A DNA stretch of 64,000 bases from the NCBI RefSeq assembly GCF_004402695.1, contig NZ_SOFL01000040.1, positions 1-64,000 of the forward strand, in the 5' to 3' direction. The position numbers and the translations under genes are program-made. Within the stretch, counting starts at the first letter, position 1. Each line of letters starts with the position of its first letter. A model generated the notes under the pieces. It made no database searches. It had not been told where the DNA came from and saw nothing but the letters and a program-made list of their open reading frames with translations. Shown one piece after another: positions 15,301 through 23,629 of this stretch. Source of the stretch: Cryobacterium adonitolivorans. GTDB taxonomy: Bacteria; Actinomycetota; Actinomycetes; Actinomycetales; Microbacteriaceae.

Positions 15301-17749
15301 CGTCGAGGTCGTTCTTCAGCCCCTGGCCGTCCACCGTCACCTTGTGCTCGAGGGCCTGCCGGATCTGGGCCCGCACGGCGGCGGGCTTGCTGGCCTTGTC
15401 GTGCAGGTCCAGGGCGAACGGGCCCATGCCCACCTCGTTCAGCCGGGCCTGCACCACCTGCAGGGCGGCGCGTTTCTCGGCGACGAACAGCACCTTCTTG
15501 CCCTCGTAGACGGCGCGGGTGAGCAGGTTGGTGATGGTCTGCGACTTGCCGGTGCCGGGTGGGCCCTCGAGCACGAAGGTGCGCTCGGCGATGGCCTCGG
15601 CCACGGCGGCCAATTGCGACGAGTCACCGGGCACCGGGCACTCGGCGCCGAGCGCGTCGAGGTCGGCGGGCGCCGGCAGCGCCACCGGGTCGACGAACGG
15701 CTGGGTGGGGGTGTGCACGAGGTGGCTCACCAGGGAGTTCTCGGCCAGCGTCTGCCAGTTCTCGTCGAGGTCCTTCCAGAGCCGGAACTTGGCGAACTGC
15801 AGGATCGACAGGTCGAGGGTCTCCTCGACCCGGTAGGGCAGCCCGGCCGCCAACAGCGCCTCGCGGGTGGCGCGGAACGCGGCGGCCAGGTCGATGCCGG
15901 CGGTGTCGATACGGGCAGCGTCCCCGGCGGTGTCGGCGACAGGGGTCGCCAGGCCGTCGATCGTGAGGCCGTGCAGCTGCCGGAGCTTCTCGAGCAGGCA
16001 GTAGTTGGGCGTGGATGCCCCGGCCTCGTCGAGCCGCACCCTGTAGTCGCCGCCGCGGCCGGCCGCTTCGAGCACCACGGGAACGAGCACCAGTGGGCTG
16101 CGGAGTTCCCGGTCGTTCGCGGTCCAGACCAGCGAGCCGAAGGCCAGGTAGAGGTTGTTGGCGCCGGTCTCCTGCACCACGGTGCGGGCCTTGTAGGCCA
16201 GCGCCCGCAGCTTGGTGGCATAGGCGGCGTCGGTAACGTCGGCGTAGACGGCCTTCTTGTCGGCGAGCACCGCCACGAGCTGGTCGACGGGCAGGTCCCG
16301 GCCGAACCGGATGCCGCGCTCCCGGTCGGTCGTCGTCATCCGGTCGGCGGGCAGCAGGGTCAACCCGGTGCCGCCGGTCACGAGGTCTTCGACACCGGCC
16401 AGATGCTGGTCGGGCACCGTTAGTGCGAGGGCGCCGCGTTCGGTGAAGTTGATCAGCCGGTTACGCAGACTCAGGTCGAGCAGGGCGTTCTTCCACTGGG
16501 TGATTCGGGGCGGCGTACTACTGGGCGGCGTGCTCAGGGACGGGCTGGTCGGGGCCCCGGCGGCGCTCGCCGCATCCGCCCCGGACGCCGCGCCGGTGCC
16601 GCCGGGCGAGACGATCGCCGGCCGGTACTCGGTGACGACCACGGTGCCGTCGCCGGTCACGGTGCGGGCGGGCAGCGGCAGGATGTGCGTGCGCCGCGCC
16701 TGCACCACGTCGACCACGCCGATCACGGTGTCCAGATCGGCGAGCCACTCCAGGTAGGGGGAGCGCTGGGCCTGCGCGAAGGTGACCGGAGTGCCGGCGC
16801 CATGGTCGGTGACCTGGGTGGTCTCCACGAGCCGGATCAGGTCGAGGTCGATGAGGTTGATCACCTCGGCCACGTCGGTGAGCGCGGGCGCGCCGAGGGT
16901 CTCCTCTTCACGCCAGTAGCCGAGGAACGCGTGCCCGGCGACCACCCACAGCAGTGGATGCAGCCCGGCCTGCTCGAGGGCGGCGGCCATCACGACGACG
17001 GTGTCGAGGCAGGTGCCCACCCCGCCCACCCCGCCCGCCCCGCCCCGGTCGGCCGTGCCCAGCACCTCGCCGGGCGTGCGCACCTTCTGGCCGTCGTCGG
17101 ACCAGCTGGCCGGCGGGGTGGCGTAGCGGATGCCGCGGGCCCGCATGGCCACGAACACCGACTCGACCACCTGGTCGACCCGGTCGGGGCCCGACTGGTA
17201 GCCGGGCATCGCTGCCGAGCCGGTGCGGGCCTCGAGCGCCGCGGCGGCCTCGTCCAGCAGGACCGCGATCTCGGGGTGGTTGGGCAGCACGTGCGCCGAG
17301 AGCATCTCCAGCGCCAGGTCCACGGGCTGGGCGATCCACTGTTGGGCGGCGAGCAACTGGATGGGCTCGCCGGCCTCGGCTACGACGATGCCGTCGATGA
17401 GCAGGCTGGCCCGGATCTCGGCCGGGCGCTGCTCCTCGATGAGCAGCATGGCGGCGGGGTCGACGGTGAGGGAGACATCCGTGAAGGTGGCGGTGCGCTC
17501 GGCGGCGAGGTCCACGAGCAGGTCACGTGCGCTGCCGAGGGTGTCGCCGGCACTGAGCACCTCGAGCCGTAGCACGGCCTCCCGCACGGCGGGACCGCGG
17601 TTGTCGACGCCCACCCGGCCGACCACGTTGATGCGGTTGTGCGCCAGGGCGTAGCTGAGCACCGGCGTCGCGGTCAGCGAGAGGGTGATCAGACCGGAAC
17701 CGCGGATGGCTGACTCAGTGACAATCGAATCCAGCTCTGTCGATTCCAT
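12305..17749 (-). CDS. Giant DUF4011-type SF1 helicase with C-terminal nuclease-like domain
   Basis: 1814 residues. In order: a beta-rich N-terminal region; a transglutaminase-like stretch with GTCLDTVVVMAAAL and GHAFLGYW (about residues 240-275); a DUF4011 start at WKNALLDLSLRNRLINFTER (about 418); Walker A GPPGTGKSQ (about 730); Walker B DEASQ (about 1383) and GDSKQMPP; motif V VQGDERDTI; motif VI VAITRARRQ (about 1640); and a C-terminal RE_MTES_1575/Vsr-like domain (about 1705-1814) with FRVDLSV and DRDGLPVEVL. It probably translocates on nucleic acid with ATP. Relatives with a DUF4011-helicase-Vsr layout are reported as single-gene anti-phage systems. The start ATG 17749 has GAGGAG before it. 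The nuclease part reads LLDGP where ECDG is usual, so cleavage is doubtful. Confidence 0.85.
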   Translation of the reverse strand: MESTELDSIVTESAIRGSGLITLSLTATPVLSYALAHNRINVVGRVGVDNRGPAVREAVLRLEVLSAGDTLGSARDLLVDLAAERTATFTDVSLTVDPAAMLLIEEQRPAEIRASLLIDGIVVAEAGEPIQLLAAQQWIAQPVDLALEMLSAHVLPNHPEIAVLLDEAAAALEARTGSAAMPGYQSGPDRVDQVVESVFVAMRARGIRYATPPASWSDDGQKVRTPGEVLGTADRGGAGGVGGVGTCLDTVVVMAAALEQAGLHPLLWVVAGHAFLGYWREEETLGAPALTDVAEVINLIDLDLIRLVETTQVTDHGAGTPVTFAQAQRSPYLEWLADLDTVIGVVDVVQARRTHILPLPARTVTGDGTVVVTEYRPAIVSPGGTGAASGADAASAAGAPTSPSLSTPPSSTPPRITQWKNALLDLSLRNRLINFTERGALALTVPDQHLAGVEDLVTGGTGLTLLPADRMTTTDRERGIRFGRDLPVDQLVAVLADKKAVYADVTDAAYATKLRALAYKARTVVQETGANNLYLAFGSLVWTANDRELRSPLVLVPVVLEAAGRGGDYRVRLDEAGASTPNYCLLEKLRQLHGLTIDGLATPVADTAGDAARIDTAGIDLAAAFRATREALLAAGLPYRVEETLDLSILQFAKFRLWKDLDENWQTLAENSLVSHLVHTPTQPFVDPVALPAPADLDALGAECPVPGDSSQLAAVAEAIAERTFVLEGPPGTGKSQTITNLLTRAVYEGKKVLFVAEKRAALQVVQARLNEVGMGPFALDLHDKASKPAAVRAQIRQALEHKVTVDGQGLKNDLDVLGTARRSLARYTDRLHEQNGAGLSFYSARTAQLTADDDVRALPVPADLPARITADELDELRRTLRDLPEATDPARPRPQHPWAFITAPPATPLDLATVARAALELDEALAALPRADETAGSGAAAVVAATPSVVAAAASPTELVSLSSLADADRVPLATLDSTRSPAWVAAAAAAEQSTTTFAQAEHPALTVLEPGALRLDAASLHRDAQAADASSFFGRRGRRKAVFARLAAEVRPGAKVPLGSLSTVTGQLADSQAQLHALRAGVRAVDGVSIPDDWNPLAGAGRDALAARLAWLRWAGGVVASEHRDLGADFVAALRDYLDATAEPDPALATALNRALLALQAVMTATGAGPAAITGWAADGGLVAVWSRGLEERDAQAPGLPTLTRWIALLEHLEPLARLGLTAAHTAVLRGEVDADDAGLAFEKGLATASVAERGQATTLDQFDAAAQNRSITRFTTSSGAVRRHLPTFIPYSVLRRRTIGAAPDTAGETTGSPAAETAARLGLLKRQLDRQRGGMGVRELMHEFGDLITDILPCMLMSPESVARFFPAQAGLFDIVVFDEASQVRVSDAVGAMGRARSVVVVGDSKQMPPTSFAESTIGSGEEDGDTLEFVRDEESILSECVQAQVPSKWLSWHYRSQDESLIAFSNRAYYRDRLSSFPAPHHGAGTAAGTGSGSAAGTGSAGYGVSLRRVDGAFLRSGTGKSLRTNPVEAQAIVAEILARFAAEPEGTPSIGVITFNVQQRALIEGSLRDSGDDRIVHALDTDTDGLFVKNLENVQGDERDTILFSTAFSADASGRLPLNFGPLNLPGGERRLNVAITRARRQVIVFSSFAPADLRAEETISAGVKDLRAYLDLAAGGSDGLASPLRQSGALDRHREEIAEALRERGFAVHADVGLSDFRVDLSVATAGAPGHPVMAVLLDGPTWAARRTVSDRDGLPVEVLSRLMGWPAVERVWLPEWLGDRDAVLDRLAEKLDALDAARQAHEAAALA

Positions 17750-17867
17750 CGGGGCTCCTCAATATTGCCGTGCGGGTGCTGCGTGGTTCCCCTCGTTCGG
17801 GGCCCTTAAGTCAATCATCGGCGACGGGAGGGGGGACCACGACCCGCCAGGCTCGGCCCAACTCTGC

Positions 17868-17873
17868 TAAGCT
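17868..17873 (+). promoter_or_regulatory. Probable rpsO promoter -10 box
   Basis: TAAGCT fits an actinobacterial -10 and would give an 80-85 nt leader before rpsO. S15 represses its own mRNA through 5' leaders in many bacteria; I cannot confirm such a structure here. Confidence 0.4.
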
Positions 17874-17962
17874 CTTGAGGTTGCCGTTCAACGGCCGCGG
17901 ATAAAGAGAGCTCAGGCATTCTGCCCCGAGCACCGCGCAGTGAGAGAAAGGGGATCCCATCT

Positions 17963-18232
17963 ATGGCACTCGAAGCTAATGCTAAGAAGGCGATCATCGA
18001 AAAGTACGCTACCCACCCGGGCGACACGGGTTCCCCCGAAGTCCAGATTGCAATGCTCACGCAGCGCATTCTCGACCTCACGGAGCACCTCAAAGAGCAC
18101 AAGCACGACCACCACTCGCGTCGTGGCCTGCTCCTCCTGGTTGGTCAGCGTCGCCGTCTGCTCGGCTACCTGTCCGACGTGGACATCAACCGTTACCGCT
18201 CGCTCATCGAGCGTCTCGGCCTGCGCCGCTAG
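17963..18232 (+). CDS. rpsO: 30S ribosomal protein S15
   Basis: 89 residues, the standard length. The motifs [26 protein letters not shown] and QRRRLLGYL are those of S15, which binds 16S rRNA helix 22 and nucleates the platform of the small subunit. The start ATG 17963 follows GAGAAAGGGG. A strong terminator lies 40 nt after the stop. pnp, which usually follows rpsO directly, is about 9.8 kb downstream here. Confidence 0.98.
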   Translation: MALEANAKKAIIEKYATHPGDTGSPEVQIAMLTQRILDLTEHLKEHKHDHHSRRGLLLLVGQRRRLLGYLSDVDINRYRSLIERLGLRR

Positions 18233-18272
18233 GTAGTAGCCGAATGGTTCGCTGATAACGCGATCTTCTTCG

Positions 18273-18307
18273 AAACGGGCCGTCACCCCTGGGGTGGCGG
18301 CCCGTTT
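18273..18307 (+). terminator. Intrinsic terminator after rpsO
   Basis: 17-bp stem AAACGGGCCGTCACCCC / GGGGTGGCGGCCCGTTT (one G-U pair, 1-nt loop) followed by TGTG; the stem ends in GTTTT. Confidence 0.9.
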
Positions 18308-18326
18308 TGTGTACCCGGGGATGATC

Positions 18327-18389
18327 TCGCGAGCCGTGAGTTAAGCACCTTCCCGACGCCCGGGAGGGTGCTTTTCTCACGGCTCGCGA
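18327..18389. repeat. Intergenic palindrome, CGCGAGCCGTGAG family, copy 1
   Basis: Left arm 18327-18349 (TCGCGAGCCGTGAG, then TTAAGCACC) and right arm 18367-18389 pair over 23 bp with only two mismatches. The loop itself contains CCCG/CGGG. The same outer sequence recurs at 58715-58775. It sits after the rpsO terminator. Confidence 0.85.
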
Positions 18390-18434
18390 CCGTTTCCCGT
18401 AGCGCCGGGCCGGGCAAGCGGCAAGAGTGGGGGG

Positions 18435-19247
18435 ATGAACGACTTCGTCAGCTCACCCGGCGGTGACCCGCGCGGCTTCGACAAGCGGCATCACGGCGCA
18501 CCCTCCGGCTTCTTCGAGGCCGAGGCCGCCGGCCTGGTCTGGCTGGCGGTACCCGGGGGAGTGCGTACGGCACAGGTGATCGGCCTCGAGCCGGGGCACA
18601 TCGTGCTCGAGACCGTCGACGAGGTGCCACCCACCCGGTCGGCCGCCCGAGCCTTCGGCGCCGAGCTGTCGGTGACCCACTCGGCCGGCGCCTCGGCATT
18701 CGGCGCCCCACCCGACAACTGGAGCGGCCCGCTGTTCATCGGCAATCGCAGCCTCCCCACCGCCTATGAGAACAGCTGGGGAGTGTTCTACGCCCGCTAC
18801 CGGGTGCTGCCATACCTGGACATCGCCGTCGACGTGGGCGGAATCACCGCCAGGCAGTCCGAGGTCGTGCACGCGGCCTGCGCACGCATCGAGGCCGGCG
18901 ACTTCGACGACGGTGCCTCGCCGGCCCGGGTGCACGGGGACCTGTGGACCGGCAACGTGCTGTGGTCGGCCGACGGGGTCGTGCTGATTGACCCGGCCGC
19001 GCACGGCGGCCACCGCGAGACCGACCTGGCGATGCTCGCCCTGTTCGGCTGCCCGTACCTGGAGGAGATCGCCGCCGGCTACGAGTCGGCCTCGCCGTTG
19101 AAGCCGGGCTGGCGGGCGCGCACGCCGCTGCACCAGCTGCATCCGCTGGCCGTGCATGCCGCCGGGCATGGCGCGGCATACGGCCGGGCGCTGGCGCAGG
19201 CCGCCGAGGCGGTGCTCGAACTGCCCAGGACCGCCCGGTCCGGCTAG
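18435..19247 (+). CDS. Fructosamine kinase family protein
   Basis: 270 residues with the aminoglycoside-phosphotransferase/kinase fold. RVHGDLWTGNVLW (catalytic Asp and Asn, about residues 164-176) and IDPAAHGGHRETDLAML (metal-binding Asp) are the fructosamine-3-kinase family motifs. It would phosphorylate glycated amines or ribulosamines so that they decompose, a deglycation repair in the cytosol. The start is ATG 18435; AAGAGT 6 nt upstream may be a weak leaderless -10. The gene stands alone. The exact sugar amine is unknown. Confidence 0.85.
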   Translation: MNDFVSSPGGDPRGFDKRHHGAPSGFFEAEAAGLVWLAVPGGVRTAQVIGLEPGHIVLETVDEVPPTRSAARAFGAELSVTHSAGASAFGAPPDNWSGPLFIGNRSLPTAYENSWGVFYARYRVLPYLDIAVDVGGITARQSEVVHAACARIEAGDFDDGASPARVHGDLWTGNVLWSADGVVLIDPAAHGGHRETDLAMLALFGCPYLEEIAAGYESASPLKPGWRARTPLHQLHPLAVHAAGHGAAYGRALAQAAEAVLELPRTARSG

Positions 19248-19384
19248 GCCGGCACACCGTTTCTGAGGCCAGGTCCCTGCCGGGCGCCCCGCGAACGTTT
19301 CGGGGTGTCCGGCAGGGACTTTCGGCCTGCCGCCGCCGAAGTACTGCCCTAAACTTGAGCTTTACACGGAACGGACACCCCCCC

Positions 19385-20923
19385 ATGAGTCTCTGGCGTA
19401 CGAAGAGCATCGAGTCATCGATCGAGGATTCCCTGGAAAAGGGGCACAGTCTCAAACGCACCCTCGGCACCTGGGACCTGATGATCATGGGAGTGGCGGT
19501 CGCCGTCGGCGCCGGCATCTTCTCCGTGGGCGCCAAGGCCGCCGGCAGCTACGCCGGGCCGTCCGTGACGCTCGCCTTCGTGCTCGCCGCGGTCACCTGC
19601 GCCCTCGCGATCATGTGTTACGCCGAGTTCGCCTCCGCGGTGCCCGTGGCCGGCTCCGCATACACCTTCACCTACGCCACTCTGGGCGAGCTGCTGGCCT
19701 GGATAATAGGCTGGGACCTGATCCTGGAGATGCTCACCGCCGCGGCCGTGATCGCCAAGTACTGGGGCATCTACCTCAGCAACGTCTTCGCGCTCTGGAA
19801 CTGGGACATCCCCGCCACCATCAACGTGGTCGGCCTCGACGTGAGCTGGGGCGCGTTCGTGATCGTCGCCATCTTCACCACCCTGCTGGTGCTCGGCACC
19901 CAGCTCTCCGCCCGCGTCGCCAGCGTCTTCACCATCGTCAAGGTGGCGATCGTGCTCTTCGTCATCGTCGTCGGCGCCTTCTTCATCAACCCGGCCAACT
20001 ACTCGCCGTTCATCCCCGAGGCCGTGCCCACCACGGATGGCGTCGGCAGCGACGTGTGGACCCAGTCCCTGTTCTCCTTCATGACCGGCGCCGCCCCGGC
20101 GCAGTACGGCATCTTCGGCCTGCTCGCCGGTGCCTCCCTGGTCTTCTTCGCCTTCATCGGCTTCGACGTGGTCGCCACCAGCGCCGAAGAGGTCAAGGAT
20201 CCGCAGAAGACCCTGCCGCGCGGCATCTTCGCCGGCCTGGCCATCGTCACCGTGCTCTACGTCGGAGTGAGCCTCGTGCTCACGGGAATGGTGCCGTACA
20301 CCGTGCTCGCCGACGACCCCAACGCGTCCCTCGCCACCGCCTTCATCGCCGTGGGCGCCGGCTGGGCCGCCCAGGTCATCTCCATCGGCATCCTGGCCGG
20401 CCTCACCACGGTGATCATGGTGCTGCTGCTCGGACTGTCGCGGGTGCTCTTCGCCATGAGCCGCGACGGCCTGCTGCCCCGCTGGCTCAGCGTCACCTCG
20501 GAGAAGCGCCGCACGCCGGTGCGCATCCAGATCATCACCGGTGCGGCCGTCGCGCTGATCGCCGGGCTCACCGACGTGGGCGTGCTCGAAGAGATGATCA
20601 ACATCGGCACCCTCTCCGCGTTTGTGCTCGTGAGCATCGCCGTCGTGGTGCTGCGCAAGAAGCGGCCGGACCTCAAGCGCTCGTTCAAGGTGCCGCTGTC
20701 GCCGTTCCTGCCGATCCTCTCGGCCGTGCTCTGCTTCTGGCTGATGCTGAACCTCACCACGCTCACCTGGGCGCGCTTCGCAGTCTGGCTGCTGCTCGGT
20801 TTCATCGTCTACTTCGCCTACGGCCGTCGCCACTCGCTGGTGGGCATCAACGCCAAGCTTCTCGTCGACGCCACCCGTCGTGAGGAGATCGAACGCGAGG
20901 AGCGCGCCCTCAAGGGCAAGTAG
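19385..20923 (+). CDS. APC-family amino acid permease
   Basis: 512 residues with about twelve membrane helices. The N-terminal LGTWDLMIMGVAVAVGAGIF is the APC substrate-site signature, and FFAFIGFDVVATSAEEVKDP is typical of the cationic-amino-acid transporter branch (YfnA/CAT type). It imports amino acids with protons. The start ATG 19385 follows the rpsO-pnp island layout; no classical ribosome site is seen. The gene ends with a perfect 19-bp hairpin (20942-20983). Confidence 0.9.
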   Translation: MSLWRTKSIESSIEDSLEKGHSLKRTLGTWDLMIMGVAVAVGAGIFSVGAKAAGSYAGPSVTLAFVLAAVTCALAIMCYAEFASAVPVAGSAYTFTYATLGELLAWIIGWDLILEMLTAAAVIAKYWGIYLSNVFALWNWDIPATINVVGLDVSWGAFVIVAIFTTLLVLGTQLSARVASVFTIVKVAIVLFVIVVGAFFINPANYSPFIPEAVPTTDGVGSDVWTQSLFSFMTGAAPAQYGIFGLLAGASLVFFAFIGFDVVATSAEEVKDPQKTLPRGIFAGLAIVTVLYVGVSLVLTGMVPYTVLADDPNASLATAFIAVGAGWAAQVISIGILAGLTTVIMVLLLGLSRVLFAMSRDGLLPRWLSVTSEKRRTPVRIQIITGAAVALIAGLTDVGVLEEMINIGTLSAFVLVSIAVVVLRKKRPDLKRSFKVPLSPFLPILSAVLCFWLMLNLTTLTWARFAVWLLLGFIVYFAYGRRHSLVGINAKLLVDATRREEIEREERALKGK

Positions 20924-20941
20924 CCGCGGAACTGTTCCCCG

Positions 20942-20983
20942 AACGGACATTTGCGTCCGGTGCGCCGGACGCAAATGTCCGTT
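20942..20983 (+). terminator. Perfect 19-bp hairpin after the APC permease gene
   Basis: AACGGACATTTGCGTCCGG (20942-20960) pairs exactly with 20965-20983 around a TGCG tetraloop, 18 nt after the stop. No T-run follows, as in the other gene-end palindromes of this window. Confidence 0.75.
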
Positions 20984-21140
20984 GCGGCAACAGAAGGGAG
21001 CCGGCACCTGGGCCGAGGCCCTCGCGTTGACGGCGACGGCGGAGTGGCTTTTTGGCGGATGGCCCGTTCGCTGGGAATGGGCGTGTGCGTGCCTCGCCAC
21101 CGGAGGGAGACCTCATGCACCGGCAGTCGGAGTAATCGCC

Positions 21141-21643
21141 ATGACGGCGGCGCTCCTGCTGGCTCTCGACCTGGTCGCGGCGATTGTCACCGCCGGGGCG
21201 TGGATCGCCGCCGCGGTGCTCACCTCGGGACTCCCAACGCCGGGATCTCCTGCGGATGCCGCGCCCCGGCACGCCCGCACCCGGCACGCCCGCGCCCGAT
21301 GAGCCCGCGCCGGATGAGCCCGCGCCGGCGCCGACGATCCGGCGTCGCGGCGCCTGGATCGTGATAGCCATGGTCGGGATAGGCCTGCTGGGCCTGGGTG
21401 CACAGCTGCTCTGCACCGCCCTGCTCGCCGATGGCGGCTGGTGGTTCGTGCAGGAGAAGGCGGTGTTCGCCCTGCCGGGGCCGTCGTCGCCTCGATCGCC
21501 GTGATCGTCCTCGCCGGCCCCAGGCCGCTGGGCGCTGCCGCGGCAGCTGCCCCGCTCTCGGCGCCCGCGGCCGCGCGGCCCTGGTGGGTGCTGCGGCGGC
21601 CGGCCTTGCCGGTATCGTGGCCCGCCTGGTGATCGGCTATCCG
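21141..21643 (+). pseudogene. Frameshifted remnant of a small membrane protein gene
   Basis: Consecutive hydrophobic segments occur in different frames. MTAALLLALDLVAAIVTAG opens at ATG 21141. WIVIAMVGIGLLGLGAQLL (from about 21352) is one frame on, VVASIAVIVLAGPRPLG (about 21480) is another, and ALVGAAAAGLAGIVARLVIG (about 21575) is a third. Together they read like one protein of three to four membrane helices with a Pro/Ala-rich linker (PAPDEPAPDEPAP). At least three frameshifts break it and it abuts the convergent glucosidase. I do not recognise the family. It is the only content of 20984-21643. Confidence 0.6.
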
Positions 21644-23359
21644 TTAGAGCCTGTAGAGGCGGGCCTCCCAGGGCCGGAGCGCCGCGGAACCGTCACCGGG
21701 GTAGTTGCCCAGCAGCAGCTCGGCGCCCGAAATGTCGTCGGGCAGCCACTCGCCGCGCACCGTCAACGGCTCATCTGACACGTTCGCCAGCACCAGCAGG
21801 GTCTGCCCGTCCAGCGTGCGGGTGAACGCGTACAGCCGTTCGTGGTCGGGCTCGATCAGCTCGAAGGCGCCGAGCGCGACGACGGGGTCCGCGTGCCGCA
21901 GCGCGATCAGCCGCTGGTAGAACGCGAACACACTGTGCGAAGCGGCCCGGTCGGCTCGCACGTTGATGGTGGGATAGTTCGGGTTGGCCGCGAGCCACGG
22001 GGTGCCGGTGGTGAACCCGGCGTGGGCGGTATCGTCCCACTGCATCGGTGTGCGCGCGTTGTCACGCCCCATGGCGTGCACCCCGGCCAGCACGCTCGCC
22101 GGAGACTGGTCGAACTGCTCCACGGCCTCCCGGTAGTGGTTGAGCGACTCGATGTCCCGGTAGTGGTCGATGGTGTCGAACTTCACGTTCGTCATGCCGA
22201 TTTCTTCGCCCTGGTAGATATAGGGCGTGCCGCGGTGCAGGTGCAGCACCAGCGCCCACAGGGTTGCCGACTCGTAACGGAACTGCGTGTCGTTGCCGAA
22301 CCGGGACACCAGCCGCGGCTGGTCGTGGTTGTTCAGGTACAGGCTGTTCCAGCCGGTCTGGGCCAGGCCGTCCTGCCAGCGGGCGAGGCTGCGCTTCAGT
22401 GGCACCAGGCTGCGCGGCAGCGGGTCGAACTTGTGCGTTCCCTGGTCGAGCGACACATGCTCGAACTGGAAGATCATGTCGACCTCGGCGCGGGCCGCAT
22501 CCGTGAACAGCACGGCATCGGCGATGCTCACGCCGGGCATCTCTCCCACGGTCAGGTGCTCGTCGGGGCGGCCGGCGAAGACCATCCGGTGCATCTCCTG
22601 CAGATATTCGTGGATCTGCGCGCCCATCGGCGAACCACCATCGGTGGCCGCGGCCGGCCCGCTGACCAGCTCCACCTGCTTGGCGATGAAGTTGATCACG
22701 TCCATGCGGAACCCGTCGACGCCGCGGTCCAGCCACCAGTTCATCATCGTGTAGACCGCCTGGCGCACCTCGGGGTTCACCCAGTTGAGGTCGGGCTGTT
22801 GCGGCGCGAACAGGTGCAGGTAGTACTCGCCCGTCGTCTCATCCAGGGTCCAGGCCGGGCCGCTGAACGCGCTGCCCCAGCCGTTCGGTTCGGCGCCGGC
22901 CGCTCCGGGCCGGCGCCACCAGTACCAGTCGCGCTTGGGGTTGTCGATCGACGAGCGTGATTCGACGAACCACGGATGCTCGTTGCTGGTGTGGTTGACC
23001 ACCAGGTCCATCACGATCTTGATGCCGCGCTCATGGGCCTCGGCCAGCAGAAGGTCGAATTCCGCCAGGCTGCCGAACACCGGGTCGATGTCCTGGTAGT
23101 CGCGGATGTCGTAGCCGTTGTCGTGCTGCGGGGACGGGTAGACCGGGGAGAGCCAGATGGCGTCGACGCCGAGCTCGGCGAGGTAGTCGAGCTTGCCGCG
23201 CACCCCGCCGAGGTCACCGATGCCGTCGCCGTTCGAGTCCGCGAAGCTGCGCGGATAGACCTGGTACACCACGGCCGTGGTCCACCACGGGGCGGCGGTG
23301 TGCGCACCGGCGTCAGTGCCGGAGTGTCCGGTGACGGTGCGGCTGTTCAGACTGGTCAC
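21644..23359 (-). CDS. GH13 alpha-glucosidase (oligo-1,6-glucosidase type)
   Basis: 571 residues. The GH13 catalytic triad is visible: nucleophile Asp220 in GFRMDVIN, acid Glu273 in TVGEMPG and Asp346 in NNHDQPR, plus DLVVNHTS near 118. The GDGIGDLGG insert marks the GH13_31-type glucosidases that hydrolyse short alpha-glucosides such as isomaltose, maltose, sucrose or trehalose-like substrates in the cytosol. The start is GTG 23359 with GGGAGG 5 nt before it. There is no transporter beside it. A ROK-like palindrome sits in the likely promoter upstream. Confidence 0.92.
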   Translation of the reverse strand: MTSLNSRTVTGHSGTDAGAHTAAPWWTTAVVYQVYPRSFADSNGDGIGDLGGVRGKLDYLAELGVDAIWLSPVYPSPQHDNGYDIRDYQDIDPVFGSLAEFDLLLAEAHERGIKIVMDLVVNHTSNEHPWFVESRSSIDNPKRDWYWWRRPGAAGAEPNGWGSAFSGPAWTLDETTGEYYLHLFAPQQPDLNWVNPEVRQAVYTMMNWWLDRGVDGFRMDVINFIAKQVELVSGPAAATDGGSPMGAQIHEYLQEMHRMVFAGRPDEHLTVGEMPGVSIADAVLFTDAARAEVDMIFQFEHVSLDQGTHKFDPLPRSLVPLKRSLARWQDGLAQTGWNSLYLNNHDQPRLVSRFGNDTQFRYESATLWALVLHLHRGTPYIYQGEEIGMTNVKFDTIDHYRDIESLNHYREAVEQFDQSPASVLAGVHAMGRDNARTPMQWDDTAHAGFTTGTPWLAANPNYPTINVRADRAASHSVFAFYQRLIALRHADPVVALGAFELIEPDHERLYAFTRTLDGQTLLVLANVSDEPLTVRGEWLPDDISGAELLLGNYPGDGSAALRPWEARLYRL

Positions 23360-23425
23360 GGGGTCCTCCCTTGCCGGGGTCCGGCGCGGGCGAGCGCGGG
23401 CCTTCCGGTGTCACGCGAATTGGCT

Positions 23426-23442
23426 AACTTACTGAATAAAGT
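23426..23442 (-). promoter_or_regulatory. Putative ROK-type operator in the glucosidase promoter
   Basis: AACTTACTGAATAAAGT is an imperfect palindrome resembling ROK-repressor sites (TTA-CT-AATAA cores). On the minus strand it lies between a possible -35 TTGGAC and a -10 near AAGTTA, so a bound repressor would block polymerase. No ROK gene is in the window. Confidence 0.45.
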
Positions 23443-23629
23443 CGTCCGTCCAATGTAGCGTCCGGTGCCCGAGTGGCACCACTGCGGGGGTGCTGCGAGG
23501 GTGCGGCGGGGGCGCGTGGCCGCGTGACTCCCCGCTCTCACCGCACTCGCACCGGGTCGGGAATAGGATCGGGCCATGTGCCGTTGACACCCATATACAT
23601 GCAGACGCATTGAGTTTTGGAGGCTGGAA

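Noticed and set aside
19415-21100. 561-codon minus-strand frame opposite the APC permease
   Set aside because: The product is His/Asp/Gln-rich low complexity, and the opposite strand encodes a convincing membrane transporter.
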